From Heterohyrax brucei (lineage: Eukaryota > Chordata > Mammalia > Hyracoidea > Procaviidae): a stretch of DNA of 64,000 nucleotides. Below are positions 45,505-55,906 of the stretch, piece by piece (positions within the stretch are counted from its first letter, which is position 1; every line of letters begins with the position of its first letter). Where the stretch lies: positions 153,125,701 through 153,189,700 of the forward strand of contig CM053140.1 in assembly GCA_028571685.1 (NCBI GenBank), written 5' to 3'. The position numbers and the translations under genes were made by a program. The notes below the pieces were generated by a model, which was not told the DNA's origin, made no database searches, and saw nothing but the letters and a program-made list of their open reading frames with translations.

Positions 45505-46055
45505 TATCTAGTGCTGCTATAATAGAAACACTACAAGTAGATGGCTTTAACTGCAAGTGGAAAAAAACTTATTCCCCCACAGTCTAGAACTCTAGTTGTC
45601 CAAAATTAGTGTGCCAGCTCTAGAAGAAGGCTTTCTGTCTCTGTCAGGTCTTAAAGTCCTTATGTCTTTTCAAGATCTGTGGGCCTAGCATTCCTTGGAA
45701 ATCTCCATATGTCTGAGCATCATTCTTCCCCTGGGTCTAGAAACTTCTCAGTTTAGGGACCCTGGGTCCAAAGGACATGCTCCACTCTTAGCCATTATTG
45801 CTTGGTGGTAATAAAGTCCCTCTCCTTTCTGTTCACTTCTCTTTTCTATATCTTAAAAGATACTGAGTCAAGATACAATTTAATGCTGTCCAGGTTCATT
45901 AACGTGATTGTCTTATTAACCTTATAGAGAATAGGAATTACAACACATAGCATAATTACCTCAGATCACAAAACAGATGATAACCATATAATACTGGGAA
46001 TCACGGTCTAATGAAGTAGACATGCAATTTTCAGGACATGGTTCAAATTATAACA
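45505..46055 (-). mobile_element. MaLR-type LTR, copy 2
   Basis: Same family as 10385-10893 and 47323-47824: TGCTATAATAGAAACACTAC, CCCCACAGTCTAGAACTC, GGGTCCAAAGGACATGCTCC, TAATACTGGGAATCACGG. Ends approximate. Confidence 0.6.
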
Positions 46056-46239
46056 CATGCATGTGTCATATGCTTGTTAAACATTAAAAGGTTTAGGATT
46101 GCTATAACTTGACATGTAGCTTTAAAAATGACCTGAATGGAATAATGGTTTGTATAAAGCTACTACTTGCATGGTTGTATCTATACTTGGAAGACCTGGA
46201 CCAAGTCACCCTAGACCCATTACTGGATACTCCAATGAC

Positions 46240-46390
46240 CCTGGTGGCATTCTGACTAAGTGCTATGATTGCTAACCCAAAGGTCAGCAAATCAATCCAC
46301 GAGGCACTCCTTAGAAACTCTGTGGGGCAGTTCTAATCTGTCTATAGGGTCACTATGAGTCAGAATTGACCTGACAGCAGTAGAATGGAT
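46240..46390 (+). repeat. AfroSINE, short form
   Basis: Forward copy: CTGGTGGCATTCTGACTAAG, GATTGCTAACCCAAAGGTC, GGGGCAGTTCTAATCTG, then the 3' end TATGAGTCAGAATTGACCTG. Well preserved. Confidence 0.83.
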
Positions 46391-46654
46391 GGGTAGTGTC
46401 ATACAGTGAAAGCTCTGATCTACCTGGAACTAATTTTGAACTAAGACTTTCAGCTAGCCTCACGACGGCAGCTGAAAACCAACTGTTACAGAGGCACGAG
46501 TGCAGGAGTTAAAATGAGGAAGACAATGAAGTAAAAGGAGAAGAAGACATAAGAGGAGGAGGAGAAAGAAGAGGACAAATGGAGAACATATGATTTTCAA
46601 AAGAGTACATTGATACAGCATAAAGGAAGAGAAGCATTTTGGAAAATAAACTCA

Positions 46655-46812
46655 CCACCCACTTCTGTAGAGTTGGATCTGACTCATAGCAACCCTATAG
46701 ACAGAGTAGAAACTGCCCCATAGAGTTTCCCAGGAGTGCCTGGCAGATTTGAACTGCCAAACTTTGGTTAGCAGATTAGTACATACTAACCCACTAGCCA
46801 CCATGGTTTCCT
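46655..46812 (-). repeat. AfroSINE, short form
   Basis: Reverse copy: TAGAGTTGGATCTGACTCAT, GACAGAGTAGAAACTGCCCC, GGCAGATTTGAACTGCC, and the head complement near CTAGCCACCATGGTTTCC. Well preserved. Confidence 0.83.
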
Positions 46813-46817
46813 GTTGG

Positions 46818-47145
46818 TAAATAATACATAAAATTATATATTATAATTTAATGTATAATTAATATATGTAATGCATGCCATACGTAATTTAGTATATTAT
46901 ATATAAATATGTATTACATATATTAATAATATATTAATTATAATTTAAAATAAATTATATTAATAAAATAAATTATATTAATAAAATAAATTATATTAAT
47001 ATAATACAATATATTGTATATTGCATAAAGTATAATATGTATTATATTGCATAATATATAACATATTACACAACATATATTCAATATATTATATATAAGT
47101 AATATATACATAATATCAATAATACATTAAAATAGTACACATGTT
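46818..47145. repeat. AT-only tandem/low-complexity island
   Basis: About 330 bp almost devoid of G and C, with a 17-bp TAAATTATATTAATAAA-type unit repeated around 46950-46999 and many TATAATATAT permutations. It follows directly on a SINE head. Confidence 0.85.
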
Positions 47146-47322
47146 TTATTCTTTAAGCATCCTTATAAGTATTCTTTTTTGTCAATTAAAAGAAGTTTTT
47201 GCTTCTGGGATATGATTTGATTATTAATGCAGGGATGCAAAGACAAAGGCATGTCAATGTTTAACTTTACCCTTCAAAATAGGTTCGTTGAGCATGGTTC
47301 CAAGATTTACTTAGATATGCAC

Positions 47323-47824
47323 TGACTTAGTTACCTAGTACTGTTATAATAGAAATACCACAAGTGAATTCTTTCAACAAAGAGTTTATTCTCTCATAGC
47401 CTAGTAGTCTAGAAGCCTGAGTTTAGAAGAACACCAACTCTAAAAGAAGGCTTACTATGTCTGTTGGCTCTCAGGGAAAATCCTTGCCATCAGTATTCCC
47501 ATGGTTGGAAACATCTCAGTGAAGGACCTTGAGGTCTAAAAGATATGCTCTGCCCCCAGCACTGATTTCTTGGTAGTATGATTTTCCCATGTCTCTCTGC
47601 TAGCATCTTTCTTTTACATATCAAAATAAATTGGCTTAAGACACAACTTAAACTTGTAGACCTCATCAAGATAACTTCATCTACTCCATCTCATTAACAT
47701 CACAGTGATAGGATTTACAACACATGAGAAAATCATGACATGGTGAACAATCGCACAATACTGGGAATTGTATCCTAGCCAAATTGACAGAAATTTGGAG
47801 GGGGGGGCAATTCAATCCATGACA
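47323..47824 (-). mobile_element. MaLR-type LTR, copy 3
   Basis: 502 bp. On the minus strand it runs from TGTCATGGATTGAATTG to ...GGTAACTAAGTCA, that is TG...CA ends. The TGTCATGGATTGAATTG start resembles MST/THE1-type MaLR LTRs. The antisense poly(A) signal is at AGTTTATTCTC (about 47382). Confidence 0.68.
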
Positions 47825-48154
47825 TTTAAAAAGTATTTCAAAATTTGCGTCAATACATGCCAGTGTTCTGAAATTTACACTGATTTGTAGCAACAGAAAT
47901 TTTGTTTACAAATTTTTTCGAGACTCCAAAAGCTAAGCTCTGAAATAGCATAACAAAACTGAGAAAAACAGGTATGAAACTATACGTATGTGTGTTTTTG
48001 ATTTTGATTTTCTCTTTTTCTGAACTTTAATGCATAGCTCTCACACATTTGCTGAAATAACAGGTGTTACTGTAACAATTATTATTATATTTTTAGAAGC
48101 TTGTTATTAAAAGAGCATTGAATATAGTTATTCAAAAACATTTGAAAAATTTAG

Positions 48155-48964
48155 GAGGATGGAGTCAAGATGTCAGAATAAATACCTCTGGAAACCAAGA
48201 CCTGAAATGATAATGAAGCAGAGCCTCCTGGATACCTAGTGAGCCCTAGGACATGGCCTAGGGCTGTTAATTTAGATATCATACTAGTGAATAGAAAACA
48301 TCCTCTTTTTCGCTGACCCTCACTCTTGGCGACTGCTGGCTTTCACATAACAAAGGTAACTTGACAGTTTAATTTTTTTTTCTCTGCCTTAGCTGGTGGG
48401 CAGAGCTTGGATTTGACTAGCAATGAAACTCAGATGCACTGCTGGCAGAGTCAGCAGGCAAAATTGCCATATTTTGAAAGCCTGGCCTTGAACTCAGTGC
48501 ATCTCAGCACTTTGGCCTCTTGTATTACCTCTGTCATGGGGTAGCCTGTACCGAGGCAGGCAGGAAGCTTCTGCAGGATGCCAACTTGTCCTACTGGGAG
48601 GCAGAAATACCCATACAGAAGCCCCAGCAGTATCTAATTCCTAGGCGAGGAGGCAGCACTTGCCCAGAGGAGAGCACTTTTCTGGCAGAAAAGCAGTATT
48701 CAACAAAGTGTAGCCTACAGCTGTGGCCTGAGAGCAGAGGCCAGCAGGACAGAAGACTTCCTGTATTTTGAACTAGTTTATAACATCTGGGGCTGGATAT
48801 ATAGATGATTACTTTGCTAGATGGGAAGAGGGATCTATACACCTGAAATCCTGACTGAATTTGGAAGTTGTCAGATACCATTTATCTTTCATTTTAAGAC
48901 AGCCTAGAGGCACAACTGCAGTCCATCCTCACAGCATCTCTCCCAGGTTTTATTAATTCACGTG
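48155..48964 (+). promoter_or_regulatory. L1 copy C 5'UTR
   Basis: Begins GGATGGAGTCAAGATGTC at the target duplication and runs to the ORF1 ATG. Complete leader, alignable with copies A and D. The open frame 48520-48771 within it is not a known L1 gene. Confidence 0.75.
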
Positions 48965-49889
48965 ATGCCCCAAAAGCAACCAACTCTGGAGAAAATCGTA
49001 GCCATGAAATCAACCATGGTTTCAAATGGCCTCCAAAAGAAAGCACCACAGAACTTCCCAGATGAAGAAACCTTTCTGAAACTATTAGAAGGTGAATACA
49101 CAAGGATTAAATGTAGAGCCCTCCTAGACCTTATACAAAATGCAGCAGAGTAAAACAAAAGTTAAGCAAGCTGTTGGATCTGGTGGAACACCGGTACTCT
49201 CAAATCCAACAGATGAAGAACAAAATCAAAGAGATGGAAACTTCAATTCAACACCAAGAAAACAGAATGTAACAAATGGAAAATAGACTTTCTGACTTGG
49301 AAGACAGAGCTACTGACTCTAGCATCTCTGGATAAATCAGAAAAAGAAAAATGAAGAAGCATTAAGAAGTATCTGGGACTCTATTAAGAAGAATCCGTGA
49401 CTCATTGGAGTTCCTGAACAGAGAACACAGAGAGTATTGTTGCTGAGCTGCTGACAGAAAATTTCCCAGGAATTATGAAAGAAGAGAATATAGATATCCA
49501 AGATGCATATGGAACATCACTCAATATACATCTCAAAACAAACACTCCAAGAAATATTATAATGAAGCTTAATACAATGACTCATCAGGAGAAACTCCTA
49601 AAGGCAGCAAGAATGAAAACAAAGCTAACATCCAGAGGGAAACTCTTTAGGCTTTTGTCAGATTTCTCAGTAGAAACAATGCTGACAGAGAGACAGTGGC
49701 ATGACACGTTCAAAGCCCTGAAGGAGAACTTCCAACCAAGAATTATATATCCTACAAAACTATCTTAATGAAAATGAAATGAAAAAATTATTCACAGATA
49801 AACAGAAACTCAAACAGTTAGTAAATATCCTACCAAAGCTACAAGAAATACTGAAAGAATCTCTTGGCTTAGAGGAGCACAACCACTAA
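48965..49889 (+). pseudogene. L1 ORF1 pseudogene (copy C)
   Basis: Starts ATGCCCCAAAAGCAACC and ends at TAA 49887-49889 after LGLEEHNH-like codons. The N-terminal 62 codons are open until a premature TAA at 49151-49153, where copy D has CAA. The second open piece, 49475-49768, contains the RNA-binding and C-terminal domain (ENIDIQDAY; DFSVETML; FQPRIIYP). The length (925 bp) is not divisible by three, so at least one indel is present. ORF1p coats L1 RNA and aids integration. A one-stop, few-indel state suggests this copy was coding when it inserted. Confidence 0.82.
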
Positions 49890-50318
49890 CTTTATATTTT
49901 AGAAGCAAGTACAGGACACATCATCCAGAAATCTACTCAGTTAAGGAAGGCTCCAAACTCAATCAAAGCTATGTTAGTGAAAAAAATGATCCAGTAAGCA
50001 TATTGTGAAAACTATGTCATTATCTTAAAAAGAGGATGCATTACAATCATTATAGTCCTTCCAGATGGAGAGGAAGTTAATAAGACTGGTAGTAATTAAA
50101 ATTGGGTTTAAACATAGTTTATTAAGAGAGATCATTAAGTGCAGCCATAAAGCACAATAAAGATGCAACGTATCAAATCAAGAAATGTAATACAGGAGTC
50201 TCAGCAATCACAAAACCAAACTTGAAAAAGGTGAAAAATAAATTCATGAAGAATACTTCCCAGAACAGATTAATAAGAACAACAGAGAAAACATCAACAG
50301 AAAACTAAACATATCACA

Positions 50319-50826
50319 ATGGCAGCACTAAACACATGCCTATCAATAATCACATTGAATGTGAATGGACCGAAAGCCCCAGGAAAGAGACATCAAGTGA
50401 CATCTTGGATCAAAAGACAAAACCCATCCATATGCTGCTTACAAGAAACTCACCTTAGACATAAAGACACGAACAAACTGATAATTAAAGAACGAAGAAT
50501 ATAAAGCAATTTGGCCCTTCCTTAAGAAGCTGGAAGTAGATATACCATTTGACCCTGTAATTCCACTGCTCAGAATACATCCTACAGAATCCAGGCCATT
50601 GACACCAAATGATATATGAACACAAATGTTTATTGCAGCACAGTTAACAATAGCAAAAAGGTGGAATCAACCCAGATGCTCATCAACAGATGAATGGATA
50701 GGTAAACTATGGTATATATACCCAGTGGAACACACTGCAATGATAAAGAACAAAGATGATTTTAGGAAACATCTCGTATCCTGATTTCAATTTGAGGACA
50801 TTATGCTAAGTGAAAATAGTCAGTGA
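50319..50826 (+). pseudogene. L1 ORF2 deletion derivative (copy C)
   Basis: Begins MAALNTCLSIITLNVNG and continues through CCLQETHLRHKD, the first two endonuclease blocks. After about 60 codons it jumps to the ORF2 C-terminus (AATTTGGCCCTTCCTTAAG, the segment before the CCARTTCAT-like tail of full copies). About 3.4 kb is missing: the remaining endonuclease, all of the RT and the Cys-rich region start. The sequence at the join, AAAGCAAT, matches the downstream partner, consistent with a simple deletion or RNA splicing-like join. End approximate. Confidence 0.85.
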
Positions 50827-51867
50827 CAAAAGGAGAAATATTATATGAGACTCCTATAACAAGAACTTATTATAAACAGACTCATACATAGAAGAAAAGA
50901 CTCTGACGGCTGCAAGAGTGAGAAGGGAGGGAGGACGGGGGGATTTAGATCAGGCAGTTTATAGAAATTTGGTTGTGTCAAATCTGTGACAGCACATATC
51001 AGAAGGAAGATCAATATTAACTAGACTTCAACATAACATGATTATTCCTCCCGTCTTAGCCCAATATTTTAAGGACAGAGTAGCTCGGGCAGGCAGACAA
51101 GGACCATGCTCTCAGGGGAAGTCTAGACCAATTGGCACAACTAGCATTTTTCTAAGAGAGCCCTCTTCACACCACACTGGTGAGTGGTGTCTGGGGTCTT
51201 AAAAGCTGCCAAGCTGCCATCCGAGGGTACAGCAAATGGTCCCAACTCAGCAGGAATGGATGATCACTGCAGACCAAAACAACTTGGGGGAAAGCGAACC
51301 TAGAAGACAGAGAGACCCACATGAGTGGGTGACTACATCGACACATGACCAGAAGAACAAGATGGTGCCCAGCCACCACCAGTGATAGCTGCAATGGAGC
51401 TCACAAAGTTGAGTTTCACTGGCATCACAAGAATAAAAAGGGGTGTACCCTGAGATCTCCACTGAAAGACCACAACTGATGGTCCAGGGGCCTCAGAGTT
51501 CCCCTGGAAGCATGGTCCCTGGCCTTGATGCTACCCCTTTCCATAAATCATAATGGAGGTCAACTCTTTGGATGGGAATAGATTGGACTTGGCGACACAG
51601 ATTTATCTTATCATGTGTGCACTTTATGGTTCTATGCATCTATGGGATGTCATCTTGCTGACCTCTTACTGGAGGTGGTGGAGTGGGTGGAGAGGAGGGG
51701 ATAGGAGATTGTTAGGAGGGTAGGACACCTATAGAACAGAGAGGAAGAGTTTGCTGTCACCGGGCAGGGAAAGCTGTGGGAACTGCTTATAGGTGAGCAT
51801 GCAAATTTATAATCAAATGTACATTTTCATTCAATCATAGTAATTAAGAAAACAAGAGAGAAAAAAA
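50827..51867 (+). other. L1 copy C 3'UTR and tail
   Basis: Full-length L1 3'UTR, with a weaker G-rich run near 50918-50943, ending TTTTCATTCAATCATAGTAAT and an A-rich tail next to the 13-bp duplication. Minus-strand frames 51167-51462 are shadows. Confidence 0.8.
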
Positions 51868-51880
51868 TTGAAAAATTTAG

Positions 51881-52820
51881 AATTCCTTCTTTTCCATTCC
51901 TTGTCACGGATTTTCCCATTATTGTAAAGCAGAGTGACTTATAAATTTTAATTGCTTGAAAGTTACCTAAAGTAATTTTTGTTTCTTCTTTTCTTAAAGG
52001 ACTCTTTTTTCTTTTTTTCCCTTGTGTGGGGCAATAACTTCCAAACATCCACACTTTTCATGCTCATAGTCTTCTGATAGTCAAGCAGTCACCTTCTGTC
52101 AATAAAATATTGACATCAGATTGTCCACAAATCCAAGAAGATCAATTTCAGTCTTGATTCACTTTGAAATCACTGAGATAGGTAATCTAAGAGGCTGGGA
52201 GAGAAATGTAAATGCTCAGAGAGACATCAAATTCTGCTGTTATTGAATTGAAATTTAGGATACTGTTTATTACTTTAAAATTCTCCAACTTAAAAAAATG
52301 CAAATTAGAAAGAGAACCAGTAGACTAGCATTTTCTGTCATTCCCTAGTTAGATTTCATTTTTGCTATTTCAACTATGTCTATTGTTATAAGTATAAATA
52401 TTAGAGGTTTGCTCCTCTAATATAAAGTAGAGATGTGAAAAGCTCAGACATGTGAATTCCCAAGAGAGTGGTACCAAGTGTAAGAATCTAAAACTGTTGA
52501 TGTCACTTAGATACATTAAATAAAAGATGAACATTAGCACTTTTACTGTTAGAGTGTTGAATATTGGGACTATTGTAATCTAGAGTTTGAATTCTACCTC
52601 TTTGATTATTAACACCCCAAACTGGCTGGCATTCTGGTTTATTCTAATCAGTGTGTTTTGCAGTGGTAGTGGGGTGAGCAGAGAAGGATAATGTTAATAA
52701 TGATATTATCTGTCTAACACCCATTTTCTACTTTTTTCTCACTAAGAGATATCCTGTTTCCTTTGGAGTACAAATATGCCTCATTAAAAATAACCATACA
52801 AACAGACAAAAAAATTTCCC
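51881..52820. other. No recognisable feature
   Basis: AT-rich; nothing recognised between L1 copy C and the MLT1-like LTR. Confidence 0.4.
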
Positions 52821-52824
52821 ATTG

Positions 52825-53335
52825 TATTTCTTTTCTATTGGTACCATAAAAAATTACAAGGAATTCAGTGGCTCAAAATAATGCAAACTTATTATCCTAG
52901 AGTTCTGTGAATTAGAAATCTGGTACAACTTTTACTTAGTTTGAAACAAGTTGTCAGCAGGACTGTGCTGCTTTCTGAGGCTGTAGAGGAAAATTTGTTT
53001 CCTCAACTTTTCTAGCTTCGGTATAGCTCCCATAGCCTTTGCCTCACACTCCCCATCTTTCAGCTTCAAAGCCAGTATTATAAGTTGAGTCTTTCTCATG
53101 TCTCATCTGTCTGATGCTTTTTCCGTTTGATTCAGCCAAGAAAGATTATTTATGGACTTTTAAGGACACATGTGATTAGACTGGATGTACCTAGATAGTC
53201 CAAATTAATCTTCCAGTTGCTAAGTTTTTACCTTGAGCACATCTGCAAATTAATGTCAGATAAAGTAATATATTCCCAAATTATGGGAATTAGGTCATAG
53301 ATATCTTTGAGGAGCCACTATTCTGCCTACCACAC
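52825..53335 (-). mobile_element. MLT1-like MaLR LTR, antisense
   Basis: Long reverse match to the MLT1 pattern: ATTGGTACCATAAAAAATTA, CAGTGGCTCAAAATAATGC, CTTCAAAGCCAGTATTATAA, CATCTGCAAATTAATGTC, and TTTGAGGAGCCACTATTCTG with CCTACCACA at the sense 5' end. Confidence 0.75.
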
Positions 53336-54392
53336 CAGCCTGCTTTGCCAACAGATGGCCTCTGGTGCACTTTTAATCACTAGAATGTAAGTAGAAGTTA
53401 CTATTTTGCACTTCTGGGAAGGATCCTCATTAGAGAGAGACTGAGGCTTTTTGGACCCTCTCTTGCACATTCCTGTTGGTTGAAACATGATCAAGAAAAG
53501 CTAAACCTCTAGCAGCCGTTCTGAGAGCAGGCTTACAAAGGATACAAAGAGCTATAACATGTCACTATGTGGTGACTAGGGTGCCTACATCTAAACTCCT
53601 TTAATGTAAAAGAAAAAGAACCCTTAATTTCTTTAAACTATTATTTGATTAGATATTTTTTGAGAGCTTTATGGTCAATTCCTAACTAATATGTTCCATC
53701 AAAGTAAAGCTGACTTGGTCTTTATAAAAGGGAAAGATCTATGCTGAGTGCAGGATGGGTTTCATTTTAATGACTTAATTAGATTATCTATTCAGCAATC
53801 TTTTTCACTGGTGGATTACAGCCTTGAGCCACTTGAACTGACAAATCATACAAACTTGTTATTTAAAAAGACAGTGCAAAGTTGATGTTCTACTAACAGC
53901 TTAACAGTAATTAAGCCAGCAGACAAGCATCAAGATAAATGGCAGTACTATAAGAATATAGATTGTATTTCTAGAATAGTGTTTCATTAGACTTGTAATT
54001 CATTTTCAACCAGCTAACCTTAGCTGTAAAAAAGAAATACTAACATTTAAATTTGTCACATACAAAATATTTTTATGTATAACCTTAAAAAGCCATCTTA
54101 TCATGTAAAACATCTAGTAAATTGTATAATATTAGATAACACTGATAGCCCTGAAAGAACTAAAACTATCCTCTGAAAGCTAAGTTTTAAACAAAGGCTT
54201 TAAACAAAGGTTAATAAAAGTATGAAGTCTCTTTATATTATCATTTCTTCCTGACTATACATTATAAAAGTATAAAAGTTGATGTTTACTGATTTACTGT
54301 GAATTATTTTAGTTTTAAAAGTAGAAATGTTACCTGGTCAGCGGTTAAGATAAACTATTTTCTAGTAGTTTTGCAGGAATATGCCACTTATC
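53336..54392. other. No recognisable feature
   Basis: About 1 kb with nothing recognised. Confidence 0.4.
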
Positions 54393-54470
54393 TATTAGTT
54401 TGTGTCACTGTAGTGGCATACATGTTGCTGTGATAGTGGAAGGTATCTCACAGGTATTTTTATTTGTGTC
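54393..54470 (+). mobile_element. RTE LINE 5'-end fragment
   Basis: TGTCACTGTAGTGGCATACA and GTTGCTGTGATAGTGGAAGG resemble the complement of 39600-39670, that is the RTE 5' end, here in + orientation. Confidence 0.55.
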
Positions 54471-54574
54471 TCTTCCAAAGAAAGGTAATCCAACATAATG
54501 TGGAAATTATTGAATAATAACATTACTGTCACACACAAGTACAATTTTGCTGATGATAACTTGAAAATGATTTC

Positions 54575-54860
54575 AACAGTATATTGACAGATAACTTCCA
54601 GAAATTCAAGTTGGATTCAGAAGAGGATGTGGATCCAGGGATATCATTGCTGATGTCAGATGCACCTGGGCTAAAAGCAAGAAAATTCCATGAAGATTTT
54701 TATCTGTGTTTTACTGACTGCATAAAGGCATTAGAGTGCATGGATCATAGCAAGTTATGCATAATTTTGCAAAGAGCTGGAGTTCTACATCTAGAAATCT
54801 TAATCATGTTCATGTGGAACCTGTACATGACCCAAAAGTCAGTTGTTTGAAAAGAACAAA
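54575..54860 (+). mobile_element. RTE LINE reverse-transcriptase fragment
   Basis: An 88-codon open frame (54584-54850) carries an RTE/BovB-like RT segment: RDIIADV-like sequence, YLCFTDCIKALECMDHSKL (the RT block with its catalytic-region Asp) and LYMTQKSVV. With 54393-54470 it belongs to a heavily deleted + strand RTE copy that lost its endonuclease. Not functional. Confidence 0.78.
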
Positions 54861-54893
54861 GGGTTTAAATTAAGGAAGCACATTTTAAACTAA

Positions 54894-54943
54894 AGCCAGC
54901 CACAGCCAGTTCTACCCTCACCCCTAGGGTCACCATGAGTCAG
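54894..54943 (+). repeat. 50-bp AfroSINE fragment with 12-bp target duplication
   Basis: GCCAGTTCTACCCTCACCCC then TAGGGTCACCATGAGTCAG, flanked by a perfect ATTTTAAACTAA on both sides (54882-54893 and 54944-54955). Only the middle-to-3' part of the SINE is present, and it stops inside the palindromic 3' end. Because the end is palindromic, orientation is not certain. Confidence 0.78.
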
Positions 54944-55071
54944 ATTTTAAACTAAGACAATTAAATTAAAAAGGGGGTGGAGTCAAGATACAGACTACAC
55001 ACACGTCTCCCTAAATCTCTCTGGAAACCAAGACCTGAAATGATAATTAAATGGAGCCTTCTGGACACCTA

Positions 55072-55113
55072 CCAAGCCAAGTGCCATCGAGTTGGATCCG
55101 ATACATGGCGACC
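55072..55113 (-). repeat. 42-bp AfroSINE 3' end with perfect 12-bp target duplication
   Basis: CCAAGCCAAGTGCCATCGAG, TTGGATCCGATACATGGCGA and CC sit between two copies of TCTGGACACCTA (55060-55071 and 55114-55125). In its own sense the insert is GGTCGCCATG...GGCACTTGGCTTGG: just the SINE/RTE 3' end plus the TTGGC tail, with no poly(A). One of the shortest target-primed insertions one could recognise. Confidence 0.85.
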
Positions 55114-55377
55114 TCTGGACACCTAGTGAGAACTAAAACACAGCATTGGACTCTTAATTTGCACTTCATACCAATGAACGGAAAACTTCCTCTCTTTTGC
55201 TGGCTCCCTCTCTTGGCAAATGTCAGCTTTCACGGATGGAAGGTAACTTACCATTTTAACATTTTTTACTCTGTCTTAGCTGACAGACAGGGCTGGGACT
55301 TGACTGGCAGCTAATCTCAGATACACTGCTGGTGGGATCAGCAGGTGAAATTACCATATTTTGAGAGCCTGTCTTGG

Positions 55378-55427
55378 CCCCTAGGGTCGCTGTGAGTCGG
55401 ATCTGACTTGATGGCACTTGGCTGGCT
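55378..55427 (+). repeat. 50-bp AfroSINE 3' end in L1 leader
   Basis: CCCCTAGGGTCGCTGTGAGT and GGATCTGACTTGATGGCACT with a TGGCTGGCTTGG tail, absent at the matching place in copies A and C. CTTGG before and at the end may be a short duplication or part of the tail. Confidence 0.8.
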
Positions 55428-55906
55428 TGGACTTGGGCTCTGTGCATCTCGGCACCTTTGGCCTCTCTTTCTGCCTCCGCCATTGAGAAGCCTGCACCGA
55501 GGTTGGCAAGGAGCTTGTGTAGGATGCCATCCTGTTCCACTGGGAGGCAGATGTACCCATACAGAGGCCTCAATGAGACCTAATTCCTAGGAGGGGAGAC
55601 TGCAACTGCCCAGAGGAGAGCACTTTTCAAGCACAAAGCAGTATTCTGCAAAGTGTTGCCTATGTCTACAACCCAACGCCAGAGGCCAATGGGGCAGTAG
55701 CCTTTCTGTATACTGAACTAGCTTATAGCATTTGGGATTAGATATAGGAGTGCTTACTTTGCCAGCTGGGAAAAGGGGCCTGTACACTTGAAAACTTGAC
55801 TGACTTTGGAAGTTGTCAGATACTTTTTACCTGTCATTTTAAGATGACCTAGAGAAACAACTGAAGTCAGTCCTCACAGCATCTTTCACAGCCTTTATTA
55901 ACTTGT

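Larger units (their letters stand above)
48155..51867 (+). mobile_element. Internally deleted L1 copy C
   Basis: A complete retrotransposed unit with a perfect 13-bp target-site duplication (TTGAAAAATTTAG at 48142-48154 and 51868-51880). It has a 5'UTR, ORF1, spacer, an ORF2 reduced to its first about 60 and last about 105 codons, and a full 3'UTR. It spans only 3.7 kb against about 7 kb for full-length copies. The deletion junction (50496-50510, GAATATAAAGCAAT) is identical to that of copy D. Lacking RT, it must have been moved by ORF2p in trans unless the deletion came later; the shared junction argues against that. Confidence 0.92.
54976..55906 (+). promoter_or_regulatory. L1 copy D 5'UTR
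   Basis: Leader alignable with copy C, expanded by SINE ends at 55072-55113 and 55378-55427. Confidence 0.75.

Noticed and set aside
46950-47000. Possible CRISPR-like regular repeats
   Set aside because: Short AT-only tandem units without spacers in a mammalian repeat context; simple-sequence DNA.
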